DNA of 64,000 nt from Hyposmocoma kahamanoa. Taxonomy: Eukaryota; Arthropoda; Insecta; Lepidoptera; Cosmopterigidae. The stretch is from the NCBI RefSeq assembly GCF_003589595.1, contig NW_020654684.1, forward strand, positions 3,013,494-3,077,493, in the 5' to 3' direction. Of the stretch, positions 1 to 10,861 are shown piece by piece; the stretch's first letter is position 1, and each line of letters begins with the position of its first letter. The notes beneath the pieces were generated by a model. It saw nothing but the letters and a program-made list of their open reading frames with translations, made no database searches and had not been told where the DNA came from. The position numbers were made by a program, and so were the translations under genes.

Positions 1-5
1 CCTAT

Positions 6-59
6 AAGTTCGGACACTTTTTAGCGCGGACCCGACGTCCATATAATTGTAAGTCAATG
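6..59 (+). repeat. 54-bp dispersed repeat, copy 1
   Basis: These 54 bases recur at 10581-10634 with one mismatch; both copies contain GCGGACCCGACGTCCATATA. The flanks differ immediately on the right. The copy sits at the window edge, so its left extent cannot be judged. Family unknown. Confidence 0.8.
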
Positions 60-514
60 TTCAAAACCAACAAAGAACGCAGTGTTATTCTCATTACTGC
101 TTGGCATTAGAGTTTGGAGTCTCGATATGTATTTTTCTTTTATCATTATAAAAGTTACGACGTTAGGGCGCACATCTAACGTCGGTGAAGTATGGAGGAC
201 CACTTTCACCTTTGTCACAGTCGTAAAAAAGAAAACAAAATATTTTTGAACTGCTCCCCGAGGAAGTCAAGTTCAAGACGACAAAAATAAACGCTAAATG
301 TGAAATTAATTGAAACGAACGTTCAGAGAGCGTACCGAGAATCGTCGTACTAAAACAAAAAAAAGACGATATATCTTTGGAATTCTATTTACAACGACAA
401 TTTACGCTTTTTTGCCGTCTCTTTTTCGTGTCACATGGAATTGTATCAATTATTGTTCGACAACTTCAAAGCAAAGGAATATTTGTAGATAAGATAAATA
501 AGACAGATAGATTT

Positions 515-811
515 CAGCAGTAGAGCTCCTTGTGAAAGAGTTCGTCCAGGGAAGTACTGCCATCTTACCTATTTCTGCCGCCAAGCAGTAATGTCAGCAT
601 TACTGCGTTTCGGTTTTGGAGAGTAAGGGTGCTGATGAAATTACAGGCACATGGGACTTATCAACTTATGTCTCAGGGTGCCGAGCGTAGTGGCAGTGCC
701 CCTCAGATCTCTGCGATTTAAAGCTCTGAGTGGTTCTGCAACTGTTACGGACAGACGTGTCGCTTACTACCAGGCGCACGTCTTCTACGTCCTGTTACTT
801 AGTATTATAAA
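515..811 (+). repeat. Family B interspersed repeat, nearly full length
   Basis: This is the best plus-strand reference copy of an unclassified repeat of about 280 bp. It begins at GCAGTAGAGCTCCTTGTGAA, passes through TTCTGCCGCCAAGCAGTAAT and GGCACATGGGACTTATCAAC, and ends in an A-rich TATTATAAAA tail. About 20 copies on both strands are recognisable in this window. There is no open frame and no clear inverted terminal repeat. The A-rich end suggests a SINE-like element, but no tRNA-type promoter boxes are evident. Confidence 0.8.
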
Positions 812-843
812 AAACAAAAAATAAAATAATTATAACTTTTTAT

Positions 844-1213
844 TAAAAAAACAAAAGTTTGTGGAATTGCTATATATCATTTGCCTAGTTTTATTGAAAT
901 CGGTTACCGCAAAGAGGGCGAAATCGGACTCATCCCCTAGTTTGACACCCTTACACGTGGAATATTTTCTTTAAATTTAAATGGGACCAATACTGAAGTA
1001 GTGAGGTTAATTTAAATGGGGTGAACGCTGAGGTATGATTCTATGTTTGTTGGAAAGAAGGGAATCTACCATTTGTAAGATTACCATCTTTCCAACAAAA
1101 AAAGAATCAGCAAAATTGGTTTATAGATGAATCACCGGAGTAATCGCGTTACATACACACAAAAAAATACGTTCGATTGAGAACGTCCTCCTTTTTTGAA
1201 GTCAGTTAAAAAA
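844..1213 (+). mobile_element. Family A inverted-repeat element, long variant
   Basis: This copy contains the family landmarks 'catcccctagtttg', 'ttccaacaaaaaaagaatca' and the terminal 'tttttgaagtcagtta'. It is a long variant with the extra 5' segment 'attgaaatcggttaccg', also seen near 41.7 kb and 45.1 kb. A short internal duplication around 'tttaaatggg' (980-1020) makes it longer than its relatives. The family is non-coding. Confidence 0.7.
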
Positions 1214-1320
1214 GATATATAATGTATGGCAGTTTGGATATGCGCTTGACGTAGTTTGTACGAAATGAATAGCAGAAATAGGTTTACGAGTGTACGTCAC
1301 TATGTAGATAGGTAACCCAT

Positions 1321-1345
1321 CACGACGACGACGACGACGACGACG
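1321..1345 (+). repeat. (CGA)n microsatellite
   Basis: Eight uninterrupted CGA/ACG triplets lie in non-coding sequence. The Arg-rich translation on the minus strand here is a by-product of the triplet repeat, not evidence of a gene. Confidence 0.9.
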
Positions 1346-1849
1346 TGGCGCCTCAGAGGTGTACTCTTTCAAGATAAGTAGCGACTTAACACTGTCCAAA
1401 TCTCTGTCTTCACGAGGGTTGAGTTGGGTCTATTGCACAGAGCTGAGACGTGCTCTCTGAGTCAGTGAAATCTTTATTCAATCAAGTAACACTCACGTCA
1501 CATGCGCGTACGCATCTCACTCTTGAGTCGCGATTTGTTGTGACACTCCAGCGCAACGTTAATGCGCTCATAATTTACACCGACATTGCCACGATGGCCG
1601 TCGCTTTGAAGAACGCTCTTTACGGCACACCCCAAAGAGTTAGCATTACCTTTTATGTACTATAACTTGAAATAAACATTTCGTTCTGTTTACTAAGATT
1701 TTTGTATTGTTAATATATCTTTATTTCTATTGTCGTTACAGAAATTATATTGCATAAAAAATATCTGTTGCTTTTATAAATTTCGTTAGTTACACCTCGA
1801 CCAGCAGTTACAAAAAAAAAAAAACTTGATACTTAGGTAAAAATTTAAC
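1346..1849. other. No recognisable gene, 1346-1849
   Basis: A somewhat GC-richer block at about 1400-1640 contains an open frame of 71 codons (1450-1665, plus) with no recognisable domain, no splice sites that join it to other exons and no repeats shared elsewhere in the window. I see no support for a gene. Confidence 0.5.
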
Positions 1850-2170
1850 AGTCGATACAACCTCAAATGGCTTTGGTTGATTCGGCATAACAGTTAAAGT
1901 GTTGAATCAATCACTTCGGAATAATATATATAGTAATATTGAGGATGTACACTGATTACTATACGGTGTGGAAAAAATAGAAAAAAAACACAAACTTACC
2001 TCGAATTTTTACAAGAAAACCGCTGTATTCAATAAGTACTTTACCAATGATTTTTTTTAATATCAACTGAATTATATAAACCATGTGTAGTATACGACAT
2101 ACATTTTTCATATGACTTTAATATCCTTTATAAAAAAAATCTGAGATAAAGCCAGTGTCCCAGCCGCTCG
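1850..2170 (+). repeat. Family E repeat, copy 1
   Basis: An unclassified, non-coding, AT-rich element of about 320 bp. Landmarks are ACCTCAAATGGCTTTGGTTG at the start, 'cttacctcgaatttttacaa' in the middle and 'ataaagccagtgtc...cgctcgac' at the end. Other copies lie at 17083-17455 (plus), 50510-51062 (plus, interrupted) and 55135-55490 (minus). Confidence 0.75.
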
Positions 2171-3318
2171 ACAGTCGTAGTTCCTTATGTAAATAGAAAT
2201 AACAAATTCTGGGCTGTTAATATAATTTAAACTTAACCCTGTTGGCATATCGTTGAAAGTTCAATATTATTATTGCAAGTTACGACTTTTTAATTTCACA
2301 TTGAAATTTCAATCAATGTCCTGCCATCTAGTGATCAATAGCTGAACGACGACGAATTCGAGATGTTTACTTACTTCTCCAAAAAATTTAAAATGAAATG
2401 AAATAAGAACACCACTACAGATAATATTACAAGTCCGCTATCATTTTTCCACTACAAAGTAGCAAAGTAAGGCATTTCTTTACGATTTTCGAGGTTTTGC
2501 GCGAGATAATACATATAACTATACTAAATAACGTACAAAGCGAAAATGGCGGACCGGGCTTAATTATGTGGAACTCTGCGTACTGTTGGCACACGTACCA
2601 CGCAAACTAAATACTTCTATTGTATTTATTGTACTTTAACTCACTACATAACACGCGGAATGGAATTTTCCTTATTTTCTTAACAATAACTAATCCGCTT
2701 TTTAATTTTAAACTACATAATGCAAAATGACAATAAATTACTTTAACAGAATAAAATATTGACAATATAATTATAACAATTAACAAAGTTAACGAAGCGG
2801 TCGGAGACTACACATCACTAAAGATAGAACAATAGAGCACGTAATTGAAAGATAATTGTATGATATTTATTGTAGATATATGAAAATTGATGCTTTTGCA
2901 AAAACTTTGTAATTAATACAAAAAAGGTACAAAGGCAAACTTATAATTCAGAAGAAGATGGCGGAACTGATTATAACCAACGATATCAAGTTTGGACTTT
3001 GGAAGACAACGGCTATCACTGGAACTGTTCAAGAAGACGAACAATACTAGTTAGGTGGTTATAATTTTTTTTAACTGATCGGATCGTAAGTACCTCTTAG
3101 GACCTAGTTACATAAAACAAAACACAAGACGAAACGGAAACAATTTATTCATCATATATAGAAAAAAATATGTCTTTAAAAGTTTTTATAGATTTGAAAA
3201 TATAACTTTTCGAATTCGAAATAGCTATGCTATTTCATATTTCTGCTGCTGTAGTATTTGGACCAAAACCAAAAACCATTCAATTCGTAATAGTTTAAAA
3301 AATAACCTAACCTATGGT
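2171..3318. other. AT-rich non-coding stretch
   Basis: No open frame of note, no conserved domain and no copy of the window's repeat families was recognised. It lies 3' of the last visible rugose exon on that gene's strand, so it is presumably more intron. Confidence 0.5.
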
Positions 3319-3537
3319 TAAAAAAACCGTCCTCCAAAGTCATTCATCCCCTAGTTTGCCACCCTTGGAGGTGGAAAATTGTCTTGAAATTTAAATGGGA
3401 CTACATTTGAGGTTCTTTCCAACAAAAAAAGAATCATCAAAATTACTTCACAAATGGCGGAGTTATCGCGTAACATACATACAAAAAAAACATACTGACG
3501 AATTGAGAACCTCCTCCTTTTTTCGAAGTCGGTTAAT
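3319..3537 (+). mobile_element. Family A inverted-repeat element
   Basis: A short-form copy of about 219 bp running from 'aaaaaaaccgtcctccaaag' to 'ttttcgaagtcggttaa'. The two ends are inverted relative to each other (AACCGAC...GTCGGTT), as in a MITE. Reading frames on both strands across 3351-3592 are by-products of this element. Confidence 0.8.
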
Positions 3538-4005
3538 AACATTCAATGCCAGTAATTATAAGTCATTCCTGTACCTTCAAGAAAAATTATAATTATTCTT
3601 GTTCATTTGCTCTGGTGTCAAATGGAGATCTTAATTTGGACGTTAAATGTTCTGTGTCGCTCGCAGATTGAACTCTCGTTTCGACGCCGTAAATCATAAA
3701 GATCCGGCGTACGGATGCAGTTCATTTCAACCTAATGTTTTACACGTTTATGTTAATTGCTTTAGTGTAACTTTTTTATAAAGAACTTGATTTTTTTCAT
3801 ACTTTGTTTGGTTCAGTCCAACGGGGTTTGTAAAAGTAATGGAAACTACAGACGTACCGACAGACGGTTTGCGTATTTGCCTATTTGGCTCCTTTGCTGT
3901 ACTCGTCGAATAGACAAACAAGACAAACTTTGTTACACATGCTATCTACGTAATGGTGATGGTTTGCCATATGTATAAGATTCACACCAATTAGTTGGTC
4001 ACAAA

Positions 4006-4178
4006 CTAAGGGTCGTATTCTAGAACTCTATTCAATGCTCAAGTCAAGATTGCACTGGCAACACAAGCACTGGAAATACGACTCTAATGGCAGGGACTTG
4101 AGTATGATTTCGAGTGCTTTAAACCATACTCAAATCCTGACTTGAGCATTGAGTAGAGTTCTAGAATACGATCCTAAG
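4006..4178. mobile_element. Foldback (inverted-repeat) element of about 172 bp
   Basis: The left arm (4006-4049) and right arm (4135-4178) are inverted repeats of about 44 bp with few mismatches; both contain CGTATTCTAGAACTCTA (or its complement) and ATGCTCAAGTCA. The interior is also partly self-complementary (ACTTGAGTATG versus CATACTCAAAT), so nearly the whole unit can fold on itself. It codes for nothing. It resembles a MITE or foldback element; no other copy was seen in the window. Confidence 0.75.
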
Positions 4179-4954
4179 AAACCTATATGTATACTACCAA
4201 CATACCTACGGCGTTCATCCATACAAAAACCAACTTTAAGTGTTAACGCTTCGGAACAATGAAACTGAGAAAAAATCCAAACGACTCACCACACGTAAGC
4301 AGATACTTAACGAGGCAAAAATATATGATTAAAGAGTATCATCTTTGCAGTCAGACCAAAACGAAACGCTCTGAAGTATAATTTTTATAATGCACAATGG
4401 AATAGGTGCAATAACATAGACAAATTGACGTTTATCGTGAGAAACGGGTTGGCTTGTTTGATTAATTTAAAAGCAAGTACGTGTGCAGGCTCGTCGCTGA
4501 CTGCTGTCGCAATGTTGGTGCACTACTGCACACGTGCGACGCAAATATTGGACTAATGATAATTCTGTATTGTTGAATTTAAAGCAGATCGTCTTAATTC
4601 GTTAGGCAAAGGTTTCCAACAAACCTTTGTTTTATTATCCATTGAGGTTTATAAATTCTTTTCTGCGCGGTTTTGATCGAATATTGCGTCTCACTGTATG
4701 CAGTAAAAGATAGAGAGAAGTAAGATTTATATATAAATGGAATGACTTCTCCAGATTGGTTTTGCACAAAGTGAACCAAATAACCTTGTTGATAACGATT
4801 ATTCCGTGGTATCCTGATAAAGGCACCAAGAAAGTTCAATATAGCGTGTTTATTGGTTTTTTGTCCAATTAATTGCAGTTGATAGCTATTTTGTCATTTC
4901 ACACCGTTTATAATATATTCATTGATTTACAATATTATCATTCAATTGTTTAAA
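4179..4954. other. No supported gene, 4179-4954
   Basis: A minus-strand frame of 81 codons (4594-4839) has no recognisable motif and overlaps another unrelated frame. No splice context links it to the rugose exons nearby. Nothing else stands out. Confidence 0.45.
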
Positions 4955-5105
4955 TGCCACTGCACCTTTCACCCTGAGATTTAAGTTGACAAGTCCCATG
5001 TGCTTTTAATTTTACCAGCACCTTAACGCTTCAAAACCGGAACGTAGTAATGCTCACATTCCTGCTTGGCGGCAGAAATAGGTAAAGTAAGGTGTCAGTA
5101 CTGTA
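4955..5105 (-). repeat. Family B repeat, internally deleted
   Basis: A minus-strand copy containing 'cctgcttggcggcagaaata' and 'gttgacaagtcccatgtgc'. It lacks the segment between 'gccactgca' and 'caccctgag' and ends raggedly at 'ggtgtcagtactg'. Confidence 0.75.
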
Positions 5106-5428
5106 GTACAGGCAGCTTAGGTTTGTATTTAGAATTGTAAAAATAGTAGAGAGTGGATGTCAAACAGACATCTTGGTAGTTCTGGACAAAGCTTTAAAAT
5201 TAAATACACGTATAAAGTTATAATTATGATATAATCGTCGTTTCTCATTGGAAAGTACCTCTACGCAAGCCCAAGAGTGCTACTTGTGAATTGTTTTCTT
5301 TGAAGTGTTTACGTTGCGTGTTTACTTTTATCTATGCTTATTTAAAAACATGTAGAATTTTATTAAGAAAAAAATTTAAAATAATCGATTTTCAAAAATT
5401 CTTGAGACGACAACGAATTCATACTTAC

Positions 5429-5569
5429 AATGCGAACAAGCCAATTGAGGACGAAAGCAGCTGTGGAGTAGTGTGTGCCGTAGTGGAAGGGTGGCGTGGA
5501 CTCGTGCTCCCAGGTGTTGTATCGTTCTTCGAAGTACGCGCGCCGGGACGGGTTTAGGGCCCCGATTGG
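5429..5569 (-). CDS. rg: Neurobeachin/rugose exon (BEACH domain, third visible exon)
   Basis: An internal exon of 141 bp (47 codons, phase 0 at both ends). The acceptor is 'atttccacag' just above 5569 and the donor is GTAAGT just below 5429. It encodes residues running from [10 protein letters not shown] through [15 protein letters not shown] to NWLVRI. This is the highly conserved BEACH core that follows 'DLSK' in neurobeachin, LRBA and Drosophila Rugose. The family acts in membrane trafficking and synapse function, and Rugose/neurobeachin also anchors protein kinase A. It joins in frame to the exon at 7286-7398 across a 1.7-kb intron. In known family members the next residues begin EPFTT; no exon with that sequence was found between here and the left edge, so it probably lies outside the window. 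Confidence 0.95.
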
Positions 5570-5929
5570 CTGTGGAAATAGACACATTTAGACAACATTA
5601 TGAGTATATAGCTGCTTTTCATGAATGAATGAAAGAAAGAATGACCTGAACCAAAATAGTATTTTTTTTGTCGTATTGCACAACTGTATTCCGAAAGTAA
5701 CAAATTTTATTGTAAATAAGATGCCGAGCGTAAAACTAATCACGTTTAATATTGGGCCGATACCCATTTTCTTTGAAATCATCTTCCAGGATCAGTTAGG
5801 TGATTTTGAAATAGGTTGTTATTTTAGTAAGCCATCGTCATCATCAACAAATCTTTTGAATGTTAGGGGTACATTTTCCGCACCGCGAAGTCATTTAAGA
5901 ATGAATAATGTTGGTTTGTAGCACATTTG

Positions 5930-6170
5930 AATATAGCTCACCGATCTGGTTTCCCAAATACAACACACATCGATGAGATAGAATCTGTTCAACGTCGATT
6001 TCTGAGAATTCTTTCTTTGCGCTAGTCTTGGGGTAAGACGTAAATTGTTTGGTCATGAACACAGACTCGATAAGTTTAATGTGGAAGCCTTTGCCCGCTG
6101 CCGTCGATTTATCAGTGACTTACTTACCTATATTGCATAAAAAGTTTGTAAACAGTTTCAATTTGAAGAA
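5930..6170 (+). pseudogene. LINE reverse transcriptase C-terminal remnant
   Basis: Plus-strand translation gives 'IDEIESVQRRFLRILS' after a stretch resembling 'FEYSSPIWFPKYNTH', the motif block downstream of the reverse transcriptase domain in jockey/CR1-type LINEs. Stops and frame slips follow (around 6025-6060), although pieces such as 'WEAFARCRRFIS'-like sequence remain readable in shifted frames. It is a short, dead fragment adjoining an oppositely oriented LINE end. Confidence 0.6.
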
Positions 6171-6172
6171 AT

Positions 6173-6790
6173 TATTCAAATCAATTCAAAATAATCTTTA
6201 TTTCATAGGTAAGCATTATTACACTTGAAATCGTGACAAAGGTTAAACTCTACCGCTCATTCGTAAGGCAGATTCCCCTGAGAGGAATGAGCAAGAAACT
6301 CTAGGGGTTGCTCTTTGTAAATAACATTTGTACGCATTCAACATTTGCAATATATTTTTTGTTTTGCTTTCAAACATCAGAGACCGAGACTACCTCCATG
6401 AGCTAAACGGGTTACTACCACGGATTTTTGTCATACAAGTACGCAGAAGTTGTATAATAACCTTTAGTACAAAGTTTTTGTTTCACTATAGTTTGCCTCG
6501 TGGAAGGCAAATTTTGTATATCAACCGGAATCTTGTTATAGAAGCGTATACATTGCCCCTTAAATGATTTTTTGACTTTGTGAAGACGACTATCAAGAAA
6601 AGCTAGTTTATTTTTATTCCTCGTATTAATGTTATGTCTATCACTATTTATCATAAAGAGATTATTACTATTCCTCTTAACATAAATTAGATTTTTATAG
6701 ATGTACTGTGACGCTAGTGTAAGAATATTAATTTCCTTAAACTTATCTCTCAAAGATTTCACCTCTAAGGGTAGCAATTTAGGGGATAAA
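6173..6790 (-). pseudogene. 5'-truncated LINE 3' end
   Basis: The minus-strand frame at 6415-6777 (120 codons) resembles the extreme C terminus of non-LTR retrotransposon ORF2: a run 'FKEINILTLASQYIYKNLIY', then 'NTRNKNKLAF' and 'FYNKIPVDIQNLP'. Downstream on the same strand is a 3' untranslated region with 'caacccctagagtttcttgc' and an AATAAA-like 'atgaaataaagattatttt' end. The reverse transcriptase core is missing, so this is a 5'-truncated insertion. The same 3' region occurs at 50571-50925 and 55816-56035. Confidence 0.7.
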
Positions 6791-7560
<770 letters not shown>

Positions 7561-7889
7561 AACGTAATTGTAGATAATCAAAGGTATGTACAAACTCAAT
7601 TTTCCAACAATACTAACATCGAAACTAAATCTATGTATCAAAAAGTGACAACCTGTACATGTCATACTTAAGCATGCGATCGACGTTTTAAGTCGATTTA
7701 AAAGTAGTTACCACTTCGGCACTCTCTGAAACAGAGGTGAGCCAACTTTTGTCATTAGGGGCCAGAAATACAAGAAAAGGGGCCAGAAAAACAAGAAAAT
7801 TAACAGGAGGTTAGAATTAAAAAAAAAGGATCTTCTTTTGAATATTTTAAATTATAATTATTGTGTAGGGTTACGTTATTTTGTTGTGT
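7561..7889. other. No recognised feature, 7561-7889
   Basis: AT-rich intron sequence. A short direct duplication of 'ggggccagaaa' is visible near 7760-7790. Nothing else could be supported. Confidence 0.5.
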
Positions 7890-8411
7890 GTTAACCATCT
7901 AGTATATAACCAGAAGTAGAGACGAAATAAGGGTCTTCCATCCCTGGCAACTCATCGAAAATGGACCTTATATCACTTTTAAATATCAACTCTCGTTTAC
8001 GCTGAAATCGCAAATTAAGCTAAATAAGAAAGCTGAAATAGTACAGCGCCAACAACTGGCCTGTGTGTACGTCTCCGTAAATTAAAAAAATATTTTGTAT
8101 TTATTGTAATTAAGATAATATCTCTAACAATGGGGGCTGTTCCATTCGGTGGTGTGGGCAAAACAGCAAAACGTCTAATTACAAAACAAACGGGATCACA
8201 TTTCATGGGTAATTAAACACGTAATTTTTAAATTTTCGTCCATTATAGCAAACTTCAAGTTAAACTGATCGATTTGAAGTGAAACAATTGGCAACACCCG
8301 TCAATTGCTTCTGATTCGGGCTGGCCAATCGGAGCGCGGTAATGATTTGGCAGTATAGTTTTCAAACAAATTAAATAACATATATCTGGTTATATACTAG
8401 ATGGCGTTAAC
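7890..8411. mobile_element. Candidate inverted-repeat element of about 520 bp
   Basis: The left end (7890-7914) and right end (8385-8411) are inverted repeats matching over about 25 bp (CATCTAGTATATAACCAGA), with a 2-base length difference. The interior is unique in the window and has no transposase-like frame; a minus-strand frame at 8015-8206 has no recognisable motif. A non-autonomous DNA transposon is the simplest reading. Confidence 0.5.
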
Positions 8412-8442
8412 ATATTATTATGAAAATGAAAATGGCTTTATT

Positions 8443-8510
8443 GTCTCTCACAAACGAAACTTACACTTCTTGTATAATAGTCACTGAAGATAGTTTCGTT
8501 TGTGAAAGAC
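8443..8510. repeat. Strong hairpin, 19-bp stem
   Basis: 8443-8461 and 8492-8510 are inverted repeats with one mismatch (CACAAACGAAACT paired with AGTTTCGTTTGTG), separated by a 30-base loop. It lies just inside a larger inverted-repeat block. Confidence 0.7.
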
Positions 8511-8670
8511 ATTCGACAATGTATGTCATTTTATGTGACGAGGCTGTCCAAACATATGTGCGAGGGTCAGTTAAAAGGATGTTGGCTGGAGTTGGCCGTA
8601 CTTTGCCCAACACTGTTCTACAGTATGCAATAACTTGTGACGGCCAGAGGCGCTGTATTTGTCATATACA

Positions 8671-9157
8671 ATTACCAGGGATCAGAATAGGTAGAGTTTT
8701 TTTACCTAAACTTCGAGGAACATAGACAGAAAATGGAGACTGCCTTACGACAATATTTTTCAGGTCCTGGACCTGTTCGGGATTCGGGAAATCACTTAAG
8801 TACGTTAAAAATTGATGTAATTGGGGACAGACCGGTACGCTATATTTATCTTAACTTTACGACACAGGTCGGATCAGCGATAAAATACACATTTTATTTT
8901 TTTCCTACTAAACTACTAGATTTATGGCAAAATGTGATATGACAATATTTAATTAGGACGATAGTAATCTCTCGATTGGCATTTTTTTTAGCGAGGTGTC
9001 GTGAAAAGAAATCCAATGTCCGCAATATCGCAGATCCGACCCACTGTGGGTCGCAAAGTTAAGATAAATATAGTGTACCTACTTGTTCCTCCTCCTATAT
9101 GTATGTTCCTCGAAGTTTCGGTAAAAAAACTCTACCTATTCCGCGATTCCTGGTAAT
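8671..9157. repeat. Interrupted long inverted repeat (two arm pairs)
   Basis: 8671-8724 is the inverse of 9102-9157 (shared AGGTAGAGTTTTTTTAC and AAACTTCGAGGAACATA-type sequence), and 8841-8880 is the inverse of 9027-9073 (TATATTTATCTTAACTTT and GGTCGGATC). Arm order is preserved, so the block is one imperfect palindrome with unequal spacers (116 and 28 bases). The two open frames here (8420-8725, 8733-8942) are not credible genes. Confidence 0.65.
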
Positions 9158-9509
9158 TAGACAAGTAAAATAATGGGATAATGACGATGATGACATTTAT
9201 TATCAGCATATCTTTTGATATTGATCTAATATATCTTGGTTGCTTGGTTGCGCCCTCCATTCGTAGGTTATGTATATGAAAAAGCAGAAGCCAGAAGCCA
9301 ATTTTTTTTAGTTTTCAGGTTAATTTATATTATAATCAATATAATATTAATATACAAATATAATCAATATTAACATAGTTTTAAAAACTTTATTTTTAAT
9401 GCTCATTTGTCTTAGTTTTGAGGCCCAATATAAAACTATCCAAGTTAATTTATACAAATCTATTTTTTTTTTGTGTAGCTCGGAAGAGATTAAAATATCG
9501 ATTGATTGA
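9158..9509. other. AT-rich non-coding stretch, 9158-9509
   Basis: Simple AT-rich sequence with a short self-complementary run 'attataatcaatataatatt' near 9330. No gene or repeat family recognised. Confidence 0.5.
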
Positions 9510-9738
9510 ATTTATTTTATGTATCGAGTTCTTAGGTTTTCGCGATTGTTACACATAGGAAATGAAACTATTTTTCCGGATTTAAATTGCGTATATTTGT
9601 TTTTTCAAACAAACCGACGTTTCGGGCCCTTGCTTCAACCGTGACCATGGGACCTGTAAAGGACCCGAAACGTCGGTTTGTTTGAAAAAACAAATATACG
9701 CGATTTAAATCCGGAAAAATAGTTTCATTTATTTTATG
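9510..9738. mobile_element. Minimal Penelope-like insertion: two inverted termini with 12-bp TSD
   Basis: Flanked by perfect 12-bp direct repeats ATTTATTTTATG (9510-9521 and 9727-9738). The 205-bp insert consists of one Penelope-like terminus in minus orientation (about 9522-9630, including CCGACGTTTCGGGCCC), a short junction, and the same terminus in plus orientation (about 9653-9726, including GACCCGAAACGTCGG). All coding sequence is absent. The whole insert is thus a long palindrome. Confidence 0.75.
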
Positions 9739-10580
9739 CCTCAGAGAAAAAGGACCAATCATTATAAAACCGTTTAGATTTTTGTGTCTGCTGCTTTTGC
9801 AAATTTAAAAGGTTCATTTAAATACATGCCTAAGACAATTTGTGACCTACACGTTATCACTTCTATATTTGCGTGGATGCGGTCAATTCTAAAAACGATT
9901 ATACGCTAACGAATTATGTAAGTATCTAAACAACACCCTCATTCATACTACTATCGTGTAACGGACCATTCATTCTCTGATAACCAGGCCATATTTTGAT
10001 AACTTTTTTCATTACGACACAACATACTCCTTTTTCTTTAAACAAACGAATTACAATTCACATTTTAATGAATGAACAATAAACGCTGATACCCTATGAA
10101 TGGTGGATGTAAATCACATGATACACGACGAGTCTTAAATACACAAACCTTGTTAAGTTCCCTACATTGTAGGTAGAAGTGTTTTTTTCTAAGTCATCAA
10201 TGACAACATGACTAATAAACAGACGAAGTCTGTATTTCAGGGAACATAAGTTAAAGGTCACTCATGAGCCACTGTTGTGAAACGGTATCCACGTACGCAT
10301 AAACAACGAGGTTGTTTCACATGCAATGAAAACTACAATTGTATTGCTTAAGGCGATGGTCATGTCCATATCCTGAATAAATCCTCGAATCGTTTTGTAC
10401 TATATCCATTGACTTACAAATAAATGGACGACGGGTCTAATACAAAAACCACGAAAAAAATGTCCCAAGTCAACCTATTCGAAATTTAAATTGTTATGTC
10501 ATCGCAGTATCGCGCTGTCCGTAGAACAAATGAAGACTAAAGCGGAGTGTCGCGCTCTGTATACGATTTTAGCGCCTTAC
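9739..10580. other. No recognised feature, 9739-10580
   Basis: Intron sequence of ordinary composition. No long open frame, shared repeat or splice-flanked coding segment was seen. Confidence 0.5.
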
Positions 10581-10634
10581 AAGTGCGGACACTTTTTAGC
10601 GCGGACCCGACGTCCATATAATTGTAAGTCAATG
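10581..10634 (+). repeat. 54-bp dispersed repeat, copy 2
   Basis: Matches 6-59 at 53 of 54 positions. Both flanks differ from those of copy 1, so the shared unit is bounded here within a few bases. Function and family unknown. Confidence 0.8.
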
Positions 10635-10861
10635 ACTATATCGGCAGGATTTTTTTGAATACCTAGTGACAAAGACTTTTTCTCAAACGTGCTCGGAAAT
10701 GCTTACATTACTTTTAAAAACCGAACACGGAAAGTTTGTTATTTATGGGCTATGCGACTTCTTCCCGGCGAAGGCCTGCAAAGTAAGTATGAATAGTATA
10801 TTGCAGAGGTCGGAAAGTAAGGGATTGCTGGACGAGTAAGAGTTACAAGGACGAGCGCCAG

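Noticed and set aside
1202..1399. Arg-rich minus-strand peptide
   Set aside because: It comes from the (CGA)n microsatellite.
3351..3592. Overlapping frames at about 3.4, 38.1, 42.0 and 45.1 kb
   Set aside because: All are translations of the non-coding family A element.
5291..5587. Alternative frames overlapping 5.3-5.6 kb on both strands
   Set aside because: They overlap the rugose exon out of frame or read through its splice sites; only the 5429-5569 minus-strand exon has family support.
8420..8942. Two plus-strand frames of 101 and 69 codons
   Set aside because: They run through an imperfect palindrome and a hairpin, have no domain, and the inverted copies of the same DNA do not preserve the frame.
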